Positions 14,630 through 22,106 are shown, numbered from the stretch's first letter. The stretch is 22,106 nt of DNA from DAXETY01 sp051155755 (GCA_051155755.1 DAXETY010000101.1:1-22106), one strand, 5' to 3'. The notes: generated by a model from the letters alone, not told the origin. A program made the numbers and translations.

Positions 14630-16159
14630 ATGAAACGCATATCTCTCGGAATGCAGGGATTGACCCTCGAAACACTGGTCGCCATCGCCCGGCGGCGGGT
14701 GCCGGTCACCCTCACTCCGGGAGCCGCGGAGCGGATTCATCGCACCCGCAGCCTGATCGACCGCTGGGTGCAACAGGAACGCACCATTTACGGCGTAACC
14801 ACCGGCTTCGGAGCCCTCAGCGATGTGACCATATCCCGCACCGACACGCGCAGGCTCCAACAGAACATCCTGATGAGTCATGCCGCCGGTGTGGGCGATC
14901 CCCTGGATGAGTCCACCGTGCGGGCCGTCCTGGCGCTGCGCATCAAAGACATGGCCCGGGGTCATTCGGGAATTCGCCTGGAAACCGTTCAGTTTCTGAT
15001 CGATTTGCTCAACCGCGGGGTCTGTCCGGTCATTCCGGAAAAGGGGTCCGTGGGTGCCAGCGGTGACTTGGCGCCGCTGGCGCATATGGCACTGGTGCTG
15101 CTGGGACGCGGCGAGGCCTTTTTCAAGGGAAAACGGATGTCCGGGGCCGATGTTCTGAAAAAGCTGGATCTGAAGCCGCTGCAACTGGATTCGGCCGAAG
15201 GTCTGGCCCTGGTCAACGGCACCCAGGTGATGACGGCCATCGGAGCCCTGACGACCTACGATGCCCTTCGGCTGGCCAAACTGATCGACCTGTCCGCCGC
15301 CATGAGTCTGGAAGTGTTGATGGGCAGCCGCACCGAGTTCGACCATCGCATTCACGCCGTCCGACCTCACCCCGGCCAGATGTCCGCGGCCGACAACATG
15401 GACCGCATCGTCCGAGACAGCGAGATCATCACTTCTCACAAAGACTGCTTCCGGATCCAGGACGCCTACACCTTGCGCTGTTCTCCGCAGGTCCACGGTG
15501 CTGCAAGGGATGCGATGACCTACGTGCGCCGGGTATTGGAAACCGAAATGAACGCCTCGACCAATAACCCGCTGTTTTTTGCCGACAGCGAAGATTTTCT
15601 GCTGGGCGGAAACTTTCACGGTCAGCCGGTGGCGCTGGCGCTCGATTTCCTGTGTATGGCCGTCACCGACCTGGCCAGCATCTCCGAACGGCGGGTGGAA
15701 CGCCTGGTGAACCCCAAACTCAGCGGCCTGCCGGCGTTTCTGGTCAAAGACGGCGGGCTGAATTCGGGCTTCATGCTGGCCCAGTACACCGCCGCTGCGC
15801 TGGTATCGGAAAACAAGGTTCTCTCTCACCCGGCCGGCGTCGACTCGATTCCAACCTCCGCCAACAAGGAGGATCATGTATCCATGGGGACCATTGCCGC
15901 CCGCAAGTGCCGGGATGCCGTGGAAAACACCCTGAATGTGGTGGCCATTGAACTGCTTTGCGCCGCTCAGGCGCTCGATCTGTTCACCAATCTAAAACCC
16001 GGTCACGGCACGCTGGCTGCTTACAACCTGATTCGACAGTCGATCCCCCACCTGGAGTCCGACCGCATTCTTTCTGCAGATATTACCGCCATGCGGAACT
16101 TGATGGAAGCGGACCGTTTGCTGGCGGGGGTGGAAAATGCCGTCGGTCCGCTGCAGTGA
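14630..16159 (+). CDS. hutH: Histidine ammonia-lyase
   Basis: A 509-residue protein that deaminates L-histidine to urocanate, the first step of histidine degradation. The autocatalytic MIO cofactor triad Ala143-Ser144-Gly145 lies in GSVGASGDLAPLAHMAL. Tyr54 in RTIYGVTTGFG and the Ser83-His84 pair in LMSHAAGVG match histidine- rather than tyrosine- or phenylalanine-specific enzymes. The C-terminal SENKVLSHPAGVDSIPTSANKEDHVSMG block is typical of HutH. Length and position of the triad match Pseudomonas HutH (about 510 residues, triad near 142-144). ATG14630 is chosen because AAGGA lies 9 bases upstream and the family N-terminus follows; the longer upstream frame is not conserved-looking. fchA lies divergently upstream. 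Urocanase and imidazolonepropionase genes are absent from the window. Confidence 0.95.
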   Translation: MKRISLGMQGLTLETLVAIARRRVPVTLTPGAAERIHRTRSLIDRWVQQERTIYGVTTGFGALSDVTISRTDTRRLQQNILMSHAAGVGDPLDESTVRAVLALRIKDMARGHSGIRLETVQFLIDLLNRGVCPVIPEKGSVGASGDLAPLAHMALVLLGRGEAFFKGKRMSGADVLKKLDLKPLQLDSAEGLALVNGTQVMTAIGALTTYDALRLAKLIDLSAAMSLEVLMGSRTEFDHRIHAVRPHPGQMSAADNMDRIVRDSEIITSHKDCFRIQDAYTLRCSPQVHGAARDAMTYVRRVLETEMNASTNNPLFFADSEDFLLGGNFHGQPVALALDFLCMAVTDLASISERRVERLVNPKLSGLPAFLVKDGGLNSGFMLAQYTAAALVSENKVLSHPAGVDSIPTSANKEDHVSMGTIAARKCRDAVENTLNVVAIELLCAAQALDLFTNLKPGHGTLAAYNLIRQSIPHLESDRILSADITAMRNLMEADRLLAGVENAVGPLQ

Positions 16160-16199
16160 AGCCGGTCCGCAATGACGCACAAACCTGGAATGGAAACGC

Positions 16200-16739
16200 T
16201 TGGAAGCCAATTCCCTTCCCCTGAGATCGGTTGCTGAATTCCGCCGAAGGCTCTATGAGAAAGCCCGGTTGTGGGAAAAAACCGGAATTCCATCACGCAG
16301 CCGGCTTGTGGCGGAAGCCGGGCAAATCGCGGCCTGGAAAGAGGCATGCGGCATTGCGGGGCTCTGGGCCCAACCGCCCCTGATGGTGGCCGCAACCCTG
16401 GACGACGGCTTCGGCCATGGCCTGGAAACCATCCGCCTCTGGGCGGAAGCTGTGGGCATGCGCGTTCATTTCCTCGGATTGCTGCAGACGCCGCAGCAGA
16501 TTTTGGCGGCCTGCCGACACTTGAAGCCGGACCTTCTGGGCCTGACCGTGCTGCAGTTCGATACGGTCGATGCCGTCAAAGAGATCGCCGAGTCGCTGCC
16601 GTCCGGAACCCGATTGGTAGCCGGAGGCCCACTCTTTCAGGCCGACCCGGAATTGGCCCGACGAGGGCAAATCGACTTCGCCGCTCGCCACGTGGCCGAT
16701 TTCGTGCTGTATCTTCTGGATTGGAAACCCGATGCCTGA
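16200..16739 (+). CDS. Cobalamin (B12)-binding-fold protein, atypical
   Basis: A 179-residue protein with an N-terminal helical part (1-58) and a C-terminal domain with the B12-binding Rossmann-like pattern. The pattern shows a first strand PPLMVAATLDDGFGHG, then GMRVHFLGLLQTPQQILAACRHLKPDLLGLTVL, and the terminal VAGGPLF glycine strand. The usual DxHxxG cobalamin ligand motif is replaced by D69-G-F-G-H-G, so base-off, His-on binding is doubtful. TTG16200 is the assumed start, because a stop lies only 27 bases upstream in frame and the ribosome site is weak (GGAA). It follows hutH by 40 bases, and its stop overlaps the next gene's ATG by 8 bp, suggesting translational coupling. Its job is unknown; a scaffold or sensor role is possible. 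Confidence 0.68.
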   Translation: MEANSLPLRSVAEFRRRLYEKARLWEKTGIPSRSRLVAEAGQIAAWKEACGIAGLWAQPPLMVAATLDDGFGHGLETIRLWAEAVGMRVHFLGLLQTPQQILAACRHLKPDLLGLTVLQFDTVDAVKEIAESLPSGTRLVAGGPLFQADPELARRGQIDFAARHVADFVLYLLDWKPDA

Positions 16740-17664
16740 TCCCCACTCCCCGATTGCCGGACTAACCCCGGTGTCCGGTGCCGCGGCCGCACTTCTGTGC
16801 TTTCTCTTCGGCGCCAACACCGTCGCGGTCAAAATCAGTTTGAACGGCCTGGGGGTGTTTACGACCGCCGGCATACGCTTCGGCACGGCAGCGATGATCC
16901 TTTCGCTCTGGGTGCTGCTGCGGAGGGATTCGATCCGGATCGACCGCCCTCAATTGCTGCGGCTGCTGGTCGTTACGGCCATTTTTGTCGTGCAGCTCAG
17001 TCTGTTTTATGCCGGCATCCAGCGCACCTACGTTTCCAGGGGCACGCTGCTGGCCAACGTGCAACCGTTTTTCGTTCTGTTTCTGGCACATTTCTTTGTG
17101 CCCGGCGACCGCATCAACCGCCGCAAACTGTTGGGCATTTGTCTGGCGTTCATCGGCGTGGTTCTGGTGTTTTTCGGCAGCCCCCAACTCACCGAGGAGC
17201 TGCGCAAAGGCGACATGATCATCCTGGCGGCCGCGTTCCTGTGGGCCTGCAACGGCGTCTATACCAAAAATCTGTTGACCGGCCTGCGCCCCACCCAACT
17301 GGTCCTGTATCCAACCCTGTTTGCGACGCCGGTGTTTTTGACCGCCGCCCTGCTGACGGAAACCTTTCCGGCTGCTCCTTTAAACGCGGCCACTGCAGCG
17401 GCGCTGCTGTATCAGGGCCTGGTGGCTACAGCCTTTGGTTTCGTCGCCTGGAATACCCTCCTGCGCCGCTACGGTGCCGTCGCCATGCACGCTTTTATCT
17501 TCATCATGCCGGTGGCCGGCGTCCTGCTGGGCAACCGGATTCTCGGCGAGCCGATTACCGTCAACCTCTGGGCCGCCCTGGTATTGATCAGCGCCGGCAT
17601 CCTGATTGTCAACCTGCGACCGCGGCGTCATCCGGTTGTCGTCCACCCCGGCAGAAATGTGTGA
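16732..17664 (+). CDS. EamA/DMT-superfamily transporter (first of two)
   Basis: A 310-residue membrane protein with about ten hydrophobic helices arranged as two EamA repeats (about 15-150 and 160-297). Early LCFLFGANTVAVKISL and later AAAFLWACNGVYTKNLL blocks start the two halves, and each ends in a GxxLIxxG-type helix. Such proteins export or import amino acids and other metabolites; the substrate is not predictable. The ATG overlaps the stop of the preceding cobalamin-fold gene (ATGCCTGA), and only 3 bases separate its stop from the GDSL esterase gene, so the three are probably one transcript. Confidence 0.88.
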   Translation: MPDPHSPIAGLTPVSGAAAALLCFLFGANTVAVKISLNGLGVFTTAGIRFGTAAMILSLWVLLRRDSIRIDRPQLLRLLVVTAIFVVQLSLFYAGIQRTYVSRGTLLANVQPFFVLFLAHFFVPGDRINRRKLLGICLAFIGVVLVFFGSPQLTEELRKGDMIILAAAFLWACNGVYTKNLLTGLRPTQLVLYPTLFATPVFLTAALLTETFPAAPLNAATAAALLYQGLVATAFGFVAWNTLLRRYGAVAMHAFIFIMPVAGVLLGNRILGEPITVNLWAALVLISAGILIVNLRPRRHPVVVHPGRNV

Positions 17665-17667
17665 TTC

Positions 17668-18303
17668 ATGAAAAAAGTCTTGTATCTGGCTTTTGCCCTG
17701 GTGCTGTTATTCTTCGGCTACCGTCATTTCCTGGCCCATGTGCCGGAAGAACGCCCCCGGCCCCCGGCCGCCGGCAACATCATCTGTTTCGGCGACAGCC
17801 TGACTTCGGGTTACGGTGCCTCCCCGGGAATGGACTACCCTTCCCAGCTGTCCCGACGCATCGGATTGCCGGTCATCAACGCCGGCGTACCCGGCGACAC
17901 CACCGCCGATGCGCTGAAGCGCCTGGATGCCGATGTGCTGTCGCGCTCGCCGCGCATCGTTCTGATCACCCTGGGCGGCAACGACCTGAAAAACCGGCTT
18001 CCGGCCGAAACGGCATTGCGCAATCTGCAGCAGATCGTGGAAACCATCCAGCGCCAGGGTGCCCTGGTGATCCTTGGCGGCATCGACATCCCCCTTTACG
18101 GCCGGGGTTTTGCCGACGGCTACCGAAAGGTGGCCGAGCGCACCGGCGCGGTGCTGATCCCCGATATTCTGGCCGGAATATTGGGAAACCCCAAACGAAT
18201 GAGCGATCCGATTCATCCCGATGACCGGGGATACCGCATGGTCGCCGATCGCTTCTATGAATCCGTCCCCCCCGATTTCTGGCGCCCGCAGCTTGGTTCT
18301 TGA
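17668..18303 (+). CDS. GDSL-family esterase / TesA-like arylesterase, membrane-anchored or exported
   Basis: A 211-residue SGNH hydrolase. Block I GDSLTSG gives nucleophile Ser44, block II NAGVPGDTT supplies the oxyanion glycine, block III TLGGNDL gives Asn105, and block V DPIHPDDRGY gives Asp180 and His183. The full catalytic set is present. Residues 1-22 (MKKVLYLAFALVLLFFGYRH) form a signal or anchor helix with no lipobox cysteine, so the enzyme should face the periplasm. Relatives such as TesA hydrolyse acyl esters, acyl-CoA thioesters and lysophospholipids. The gene begins 3 bases after the EamA gene; its role next to transporters is unclear. Confidence 0.9.
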   Translation: MKKVLYLAFALVLLFFGYRHFLAHVPEERPRPPAAGNIICFGDSLTSGYGASPGMDYPSQLSRRIGLPVINAGVPGDTTADALKRLDADVLSRSPRIVLITLGGNDLKNRLPAETALRNLQQIVETIQRQGALVILGGIDIPLYGRGFADGYRKVAERTGAVLIPDILAGILGNPKRMSDPIHPDDRGYRMVADRFYESVPPDFWRPQLGS

Positions 18304-18382
18304 CGTGGATTCCGAGGCGTTGTAGAAATTTGCTTTTTGCCTGGATCGAAGGGTGCAAATTAAAAAATCGCGTAACGGCCCC

Positions 18383-19309
18383 ATGCAATCCGAAACCCTT
18401 AAATCCGATGCCCTGTTGCTGCTGACTGCGGTCATCTGGGGATTTGCATTCGTAGCCCAGCGGCTGGGCATGGACTATGTGGGGCCGTTTACCTTCAACG
18501 GAGTCCGCTTCCTGCTGGGCAGCCTGGTACTGATTCCCTTCGTGCTCCGGGGCGGCGTCGCCCGGCGTGCGCCTTCTAATGAGGCCGGGCTTCGGAAAAC
18601 CCTTACCGGCGGCTGCATCGCAGGGATTGCGTTGTTTGCGGGCGCTTCGCTGCAGCAGGTCGGACTGGTATACACCACCGCGGGCAAGGCCGGTTTCATA
18701 ACGGGATTGTACGTGGTTATCGTCCCGATTCTCGGCCTGTTTATCCGGCAGCAAACCAATGCCGGCACCTGGTTGGGAGCGATGCTGGCGGCCGTGGGCC
18801 TGTATCTGCTCAGCATAACCGAACATTTCACGATTGCCTTCGGCGACCTGCTGGAACTTTTCGGTGCCTTTTTCTGGGCCGGACACGTACTGATCATCGG
18901 CTGGCTGTCACCCCGCATGAACCCGATCCGGCTGGCACTGGTTCAATTTGCGACATGCGGTGTGCTCAGCCTCATCGTGGCGGCGGCCTTCGAAGAAATC
19001 ACCTTTCCGGGGCTGCGTCAGGCGACAGTTCCGATCCTTTACGGCGGAGCCTTGTCGGTTGGGATCGCCTACACCTTGCAGGTGGTGGCCCAGCGAAAGG
19101 CGCATCCGGCCCATGCCGCCATTTTGCTGAGCCTGGAAGCCGTGTTCGCCGCGGTGGCCGGCTGGCTGATTCTGGAAGAAACGCTGGGTGCAAGGGGACT
19201 GCTCGGTTGCGGGCTGATGCTGACGGGAATGCTGCTGTCCCAGCTCTGGACCATTGTAACGCTGCCGTCGGTGAAAAGAGCATCGACCCTGAAACAGTCC
19301 GCGTCGTAA
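18383..19309 (+). CDS. EamA/DMT-superfamily transporter (second)
   Basis: A 308-residue membrane protein with about ten helices in two EamA repeats. It starts with ALLLLTAVIWGFAFVAQRLG and contains TTAGKAGFITGLYVVIVPILG, a hallmark of the YdcZ/RhaT-like EamA branch, while the second half ends AVFAAVAGWLILEETLG. It is clearly different in sequence from the transporter at 16732-17664, so it is not a recent tandem duplicate. ATG18383 gives the normal family N-terminus. A GTG at 18353 is an alternative start with a GA-rich stretch just before it. The gene follows the esterase by 79 bases without an evident terminator. The substrate is unknown. Confidence 0.87.
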   Translation: MQSETLKSDALLLLTAVIWGFAFVAQRLGMDYVGPFTFNGVRFLLGSLVLIPFVLRGGVARRAPSNEAGLRKTLTGGCIAGIALFAGASLQQVGLVYTTAGKAGFITGLYVVIVPILGLFIRQQTNAGTWLGAMLAAVGLYLLSITEHFTIAFGDLLELFGAFFWAGHVLIIGWLSPRMNPIRLALVQFATCGVLSLIVAAAFEEITFPGLRQATVPILYGGALSVGIAYTLQVVAQRKAHPAHAAILLSLEAVFAAVAGWLILEETLGARGLLGCGLMLTGMLLSQLWTIVTLPSVKRASTLKQSAS

Positions 19310-19383
19310 CCCGAGCCGTTGACGGGTTCCGGTATCGGTTGTCATCCGCGCCGCTGTTTTTCAAGCCGGCCTGCAGACCATTC

Positions 19384-20085
19384 ATGAAGTCGAACATCGA
19401 TTCCAGCGAAATTCGCAAATTTGCCGCTCAAACCCCCTACTGGTGGGATCCGGACGGAGAATTCAAAGGGCTGCACGACATCAACCCGCTGCGGTTGGAT
19501 TACATCGATGCCCGCGCGCCGTTGAACGGGAAAACCGTCCTTGACGTCGGCTGCGGGGGCGGCCTATTGTCGGAAGGTATGGCGGCAAGGGGGGCCCGGG
19601 TGACCGGAATCGACGCCGGGCCGGCCGCGCTGGCCGTAGCCCGCCGGCATGCCGCGGAAAGCGGCCTTTCGATTTCCTACCGGGAGATTACGGCCGAAGA
19701 ATTGGCGGCGACCGAATCGGGGATCTACGATGTGGTAACCTGCATGGAGCTGCTGGAACACGTTCCGGACCCGGCATCGGTGGTTGCAGCCTGCCGGCGT
19801 CTGGTCGCCCCCGGCGGCGATGTGTTTTTCGCAACCCTGAACCGAACCGTCCGGGCATTCCTGCTGGCCATTCTGGCAGCCGAATACCTGCTGGGCATCG
19901 TCAAGCGGGGCACCCATCGCTATCATCGGTTGGTCCGCCCGGAAGAAATCGAGGCCTGGGCAGCGCGGGCCGGGTTGGTGCGCAAGGACCTGACCGGCCT
20001 GCAGTACAATCCGGTGCTGAAGAAAAAACGGCTCGGCGGCGGGACCAAGGTGAATTATCTCATTCATTTTGTGCGGCCGCGCTGA
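19384..20085 (+). CDS. ubiG: UbiG-like SAM-dependent O-methyltransferase
   Basis: A 233-residue class I methyltransferase close to the 240 residues of Escherichia coli UbiG. It has the WWD motif at residues 20-22, SAM motif I VLDVGCGGG (52-60) and TGIDAG (74-79). The MELLEHVPDP block is at 121-130, and a membrane-association segment LNRTVRAFLLAILAAEYLLGIV (152-173) is diagnostic of UbiG rather than general methyltransferases. UbiG performs both O-methylations of ubiquinone synthesis at the inner membrane. In a menaquinone-using anaerobe the substrate may be different. ATG19384 is chosen from the family N-terminus; no strong ribosome site precedes it. No other quinone genes are adjacent. Confidence 0.85.
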   Translation: MKSNIDSSEIRKFAAQTPYWWDPDGEFKGLHDINPLRLDYIDARAPLNGKTVLDVGCGGGLLSEGMAARGARVTGIDAGPAALAVARRHAAESGLSISYREITAEELAATESGIYDVVTCMELLEHVPDPASVVAACRRLVAPGGDVFFATLNRTVRAFLLAILAAEYLLGIVKRGTHRYHRLVRPEEIEAWAARAGLVRKDLTGLQYNPVLKKKRLGGGTKVNYLIHFVRPR

Positions 20086-20144
20086 ACGGCTCGGACGATC
20101 AATTGGAAGCACTTCGTTCGGGTTGCTCCGAGAATTCGATACCC

Positions 20145-20636
20145 ATGACGGCAGAAAACGATTACAAACTGTTGCCGGTTCAAGACGACCACATGTGCTT
20201 TGCCTGCGGACCGGCCAATCCGGCCGGACTGCACATGCGCTTTCTGGCCGGCAGGGACCGCGTCGTTTCGCGGCTGACGATTCCCGGACATTTGCGCGGC
20301 TGGAGCAATCTTGTGCACGGCGGCGTGCTGTCCACGATTCTGGACGAAATCATGAGTTGGACGGCCATTCACCTGCTGCGGCGGGTGATCTTGACCAAGT
20401 CCATGACGGTCAATTTCAAAAAACCCGTGTATGTGGATACACCGGTCAAAGCCGAAGGCCGAATTCTGCGCGTTAACGCTGAACGGGAAGCCATCATGGA
20501 AGGCCTGCTCTACTCCCCGGAAAACCAGCTCAGTGCGTCGGCAACCGGAACCTTCGTGCTGATCAAACCCAGGGTCGCCCTGAAGATGGGAATCGTCGAC
20601 GAAACCGCCCTGCAGGGTTTGATCCCCGACCGGTGA
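20145..20636 (+). CDS. PaaI-type hotdog-fold thioesterase
   Basis: A 163-residue hotdog protein. CFACGPANPAGLHMRF (18-33) and NLVHGGVLSTILDEIMSW (55-72) are the family signatures, with His58-Gly-Gly and the catalytic acid Asp67 or Glu68; VNFKKPVYVDTPVKAEGRI follows in the core sheet. Family members hydrolyse small acyl- or aryl-CoA esters. The paired cysteines in CFAC are common in this subgroup. ATG20145 is preferred over a TTG 42 bases upstream because the family alignment begins there. It lies 59 bases after ubiG. A stable hairpin overlaps its stop codon. Confidence 0.85.
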   Translation: MTAENDYKLLPVQDDHMCFACGPANPAGLHMRFLAGRDRVVSRLTIPGHLRGWSNLVHGGVLSTILDEIMSWTAIHLLRRVILTKSMTVNFKKPVYVDTPVKAEGRILRVNAEREAIMEGLLYSPENQLSASATGTFVLIKPRVALKMGIVDETALQGLIPDR

Positions 20637-20658
20637 AATGCAGCGCCGATTTCACCGG
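20630..20658 (+). terminator. 10-bp perfect hairpin overlapping the thioesterase stop codon
   Basis: CCGGTGAAAT (20630-20639) pairs exactly with ATTTCACCGG (20649-20658) around a 9-base loop; the TGA stop (20634-20636) is inside the stem. No T-run follows, so it may be an attenuating or mRNA-stabilising stem rather than a full terminator. Confidence 0.45.
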
Positions 20659-20736
20659 GGCGGCAACCGCGACAATCGCTCAATTTCGGTACAAATTTGA
20701 AAGGCTGGGTTTGGAAACCGGAAAGGAGGCGAAGCC

Positions 20737-21090
20737 ATGACCATGGCCAATGTACCCGGAATTGCACAAAAACTGGAGATTCAAGCCTATCAGCGTCCCG
20801 CTGACGTGGAAAATTTGCGCAAAACCCACGTGGCGTTTACCGGTTCTCCGCACAAACACCCCTATGACCGGGACCGCGTGGTTTTGATCGTCGACCCGTC
20901 GAGCACCAATACCGTCTATTACGAATTTTCGAAAAAGGATATCCGCTACGTTGAAGAACTTCCCAATCAAGTCAGCCCGGAAGGCGATACCTACCTGATG
21001 ATGCGCATCTGGGTCAAAAAACACAGCATTGCGGTGCGCAGCTCGGCCTTTGTCGTGGAAGATACGCGGGTATCGCAGATTGTGCCCTGA
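20737..21090 (+). CDS. Conserved protein of unknown function (117 aa)
   Basis: A 117-residue soluble protein. AAGGAGG (20723-20729) sits 7 bases before ATG20737, the strongest ribosome site in this run of genes, suggesting high expression. The core reads THVAFTGSPHKHPYDRDRVV, then TVYYEFSKKDIRYVEELPN and RIWVKKHSIAVRSSAFVVED, a mostly beta pattern. I recall similar proteins in deltaproteobacteria, sometimes labelled inorganic pyrophosphatase, but the Asp-rich family I pyrophosphatase signature is not visible, so I would not use that name. It is followed after 13 bases by the metallo-hydrolase gene, with which it is probably co-transcribed. Confidence 0.8.
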   Translation: MTMANVPGIAQKLEIQAYQRPADVENLRKTHVAFTGSPHKHPYDRDRVVLIVDPSSTNTVYYEFSKKDIRYVEELPNQVSPEGDTYLMMRIWVKKHSIAVRSSAFVVEDTRVSQIVP

Positions 21091-21103
21091 ACCCGGAAGA
21101 AAC

Positions 21104-22033
21104 ATGTCGCACCGCACCGTCGAAATTCTAAAAGATCTGTATTTCATCGAACGCGGTTATCTCAATGCCAATCATTTTGCGTTCGCTGGTTATCCGCCGG
21201 TTTTGATCGATACCGGGTACCTCGGCGATTACGAGGAGACCGTCCGGCGGATCGAACAGACCGGTGCCGCGCTGAACGAAATTCAGACCATCTACACTAC
21301 GCATATCCACTGCGATCACGTTGGCGGCAATTGGAACATCCATCAGCGCTCCGGCTGCGACATCCAATTGCATGAAATCGGCCGCCACTTCATCGAGACC
21401 CGGGACGGCTGGTCAACCTGGTATCGCTACCTGGATCAGCAGGCGGATTATTTCCCCTGCAGCCGGTCACTGAAAGACGGCGACGAAATCGAAATCGGTC
21501 CCCACCGCTTCGAAGTGATTCACACGCCGGGGCATTCCGCCGACGGCACCGTATACTACAACCGTCGTGAAAAACTCCTGATTTCATCGGACACCCTCTG
21601 GGAACACGACCTGGCCGTGCACATCGTGCGGGTCGAGGGCAGCGCCGCCGTGATTCACTCGCTCAAATCCCTGGACCGACTGTCACAACTGGACGTACAG
21701 ACGGTCTGTCCCGGTCACGGAAAGATTTTTACCGATTTTCGCGGCGCGCTGCGACGCAGCCGCAAACGCATCCAGGGATACCTGGCCCAACCCGCCCGGG
21801 TCGGCACCGACATTTTGAAAAAGATCATGGACTACACCCTGCTGATGCACGGACACATCGAGGCTGAAGCCTTTTTCCAACAGCTGATGAAAACCATCTG
21901 GTTTCCGGAAACGGTGGACTTTTACTTCGAAGGCGCCTACCGCAGAAAATACGATGAAATCGTCGCAGCCCTCCTGCAAAAAGGAGCCGTCCAACAAATC
22001 GACGGCCACCTGACCACCCCAGTTCCCCCCTGA
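21104..22033 (+). CDS. Metallo-beta-lactamase-fold hydrolase
   Basis: A 309-residue protein. The zinc-binding HxHxDH motif is intact as His67-Ile-His69-Cys-Asp71-His72, followed by His144 in TPGHSADGT, Asp163 in ISSDTLW and His205 in VCPGHG, so a binuclear metal site is complete. The C-terminal ~100 residues add a helical extension (ILKKIMDYTLLMHGHIEAEAF) like that seen in glyoxalase II-like and lactonase-like relatives. It probably hydrolyses a thioester, lactone or phosphodiester; the substrate is unknown. ATG21104 has GGAAG 4-8 bases upstream, 13 bases after the previous gene; earlier in-frame starts lie inside that gene and were rejected. Confidence 0.9.
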   Translation: MSHRTVEILKDLYFIERGYLNANHFAFAGYPPVLIDTGYLGDYEETVRRIEQTGAALNEIQTIYTTHIHCDHVGGNWNIHQRSGCDIQLHEIGRHFIETRDGWSTWYRYLDQQADYFPCSRSLKDGDEIEIGPHRFEVIHTPGHSADGTVYYNRREKLLISSDTLWEHDLAVHIVRVEGSAAVIHSLKSLDRLSQLDVQTVCPGHGKIFTDFRGALRRSRKRIQGYLAQPARVGTDILKKIMDYTLLMHGHIEAEAFFQQLMKTIWFPETVDFYFEGAYRRKYDEIVAALLQKGAVQQIDGHLTTPVPP

Positions 22034-22056
22034 ACTCCGAATTCAGGAATTGTTTT
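22029..22056 (+). terminator. Possible weak terminator after the metallo-hydrolase gene
   Basis: CCTGAA (22029-22034) pairs with TTCAGG (22042-22047) around 7 bases, and AATTGTTTT follows. The stem is short and overlaps the stop codon. The remaining ~50 bases to the window end hold nothing recognisable. Confidence 0.3.
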
Positions 22057-22106
22057 CAAAGGAAGGTGCTTCCACATTAGAAATTCCCGATAGAATACCT
22101 CAAGAA

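Noticed and set aside
14432..15877. Long minus-strand open frame (481 codons) opposite hutH
   Set aside because: It is antisense to a clearly identified histidine ammonia-lyase, its product is His/Gln/Gly-rich without a recognisable domain, and such frames are common opposite GC-rich genes.
16732..19309. The two EamA transporters as a tandem duplication around the esterase
   Set aside because: Their sequences differ throughout apart from fold-level features, so they belong to different branches of the family.

Overview
This is a GC-rich bacterial chromosomal window, densely coding and without rRNA, tRNA, transposase, phage or CRISPR signatures. The gene mix suggests a Desulfobacterota (deltaproteobacterial, Desulfosarcina-like) heterotroph: a non-pyrrolysine MttB-family methyltransferase, a PAS-AAA+-HTH sigma54 activator, a DUF1614 membrane protein, stand-alone fchA beside hutH, and short-period repeats between genes. 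That placement is an inference from gene content; no phylogenetic marker is present.

Layout. 1-273: 3' end of an Rrf2-family regulator with a Cys triad. 433-2239: a SIR2-like protein converging on and overlapping a DUF1614 membrane protein. 2453-5222: a crotonase-fold protein lacking both hydratase glutamates, a 56-residue highly charged protein on the minus strand, and an LtaS/MdoB-type membrane phosphotransferase. 5223-8687: the most coherent regulatory unit. It holds a cluster of TTTGACAAA-type palindromes, a good -24/-12 (sigma54) promoter, the MttB-like gene, and a convergent gene for a sigma54 enhancer-binding protein. 8688-9443: a long intergenic region with several hairpins, a 24-bp perfect palindrome and the second copy of a 63-bp dispersed repeat whose first copy lies just after the phosphotransferase gene. 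9444-13503: lon, an intrinsic terminator, and a 14-TM DHA2-type MFS exporter. 13546-16159: fchA (minus, TTG start) and hutH (plus) diverge around an intergenic region packed with 7- and 8-bp degenerate tandem repeats, one able to form a G-quadruplex. 16200-22033: a co-directional run of a cobalamin-binding-fold protein, an EamA transporter, a GDSL esterase, a second EamA transporter, a UbiG-like methyltransferase, a PaaI-like thioesterase, a conserved 117-residue protein of unknown function and a metallo-beta-lactamase-fold hydrolase.

How they work together. HutH and FchA belong to histidine breakdown through formiminotetrahydrofolate, but hutU, hutI and the formiminotransferase are not here. 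The MttB-like protein and the convergent activator probably form a substrate-induced methylamine/betaine-type demethylation unit, although no corrinoid protein is adjacent. The small EamA, GDSL and thioesterase genes look like a loosely assembled housekeeping run with local translational coupling. The least explained parts are the noncoding elements (the 63-bp repeat, the palindrome cluster, the heptamer mosaic), the catalytically altered crotonase, and the lone SIR2-like protein.
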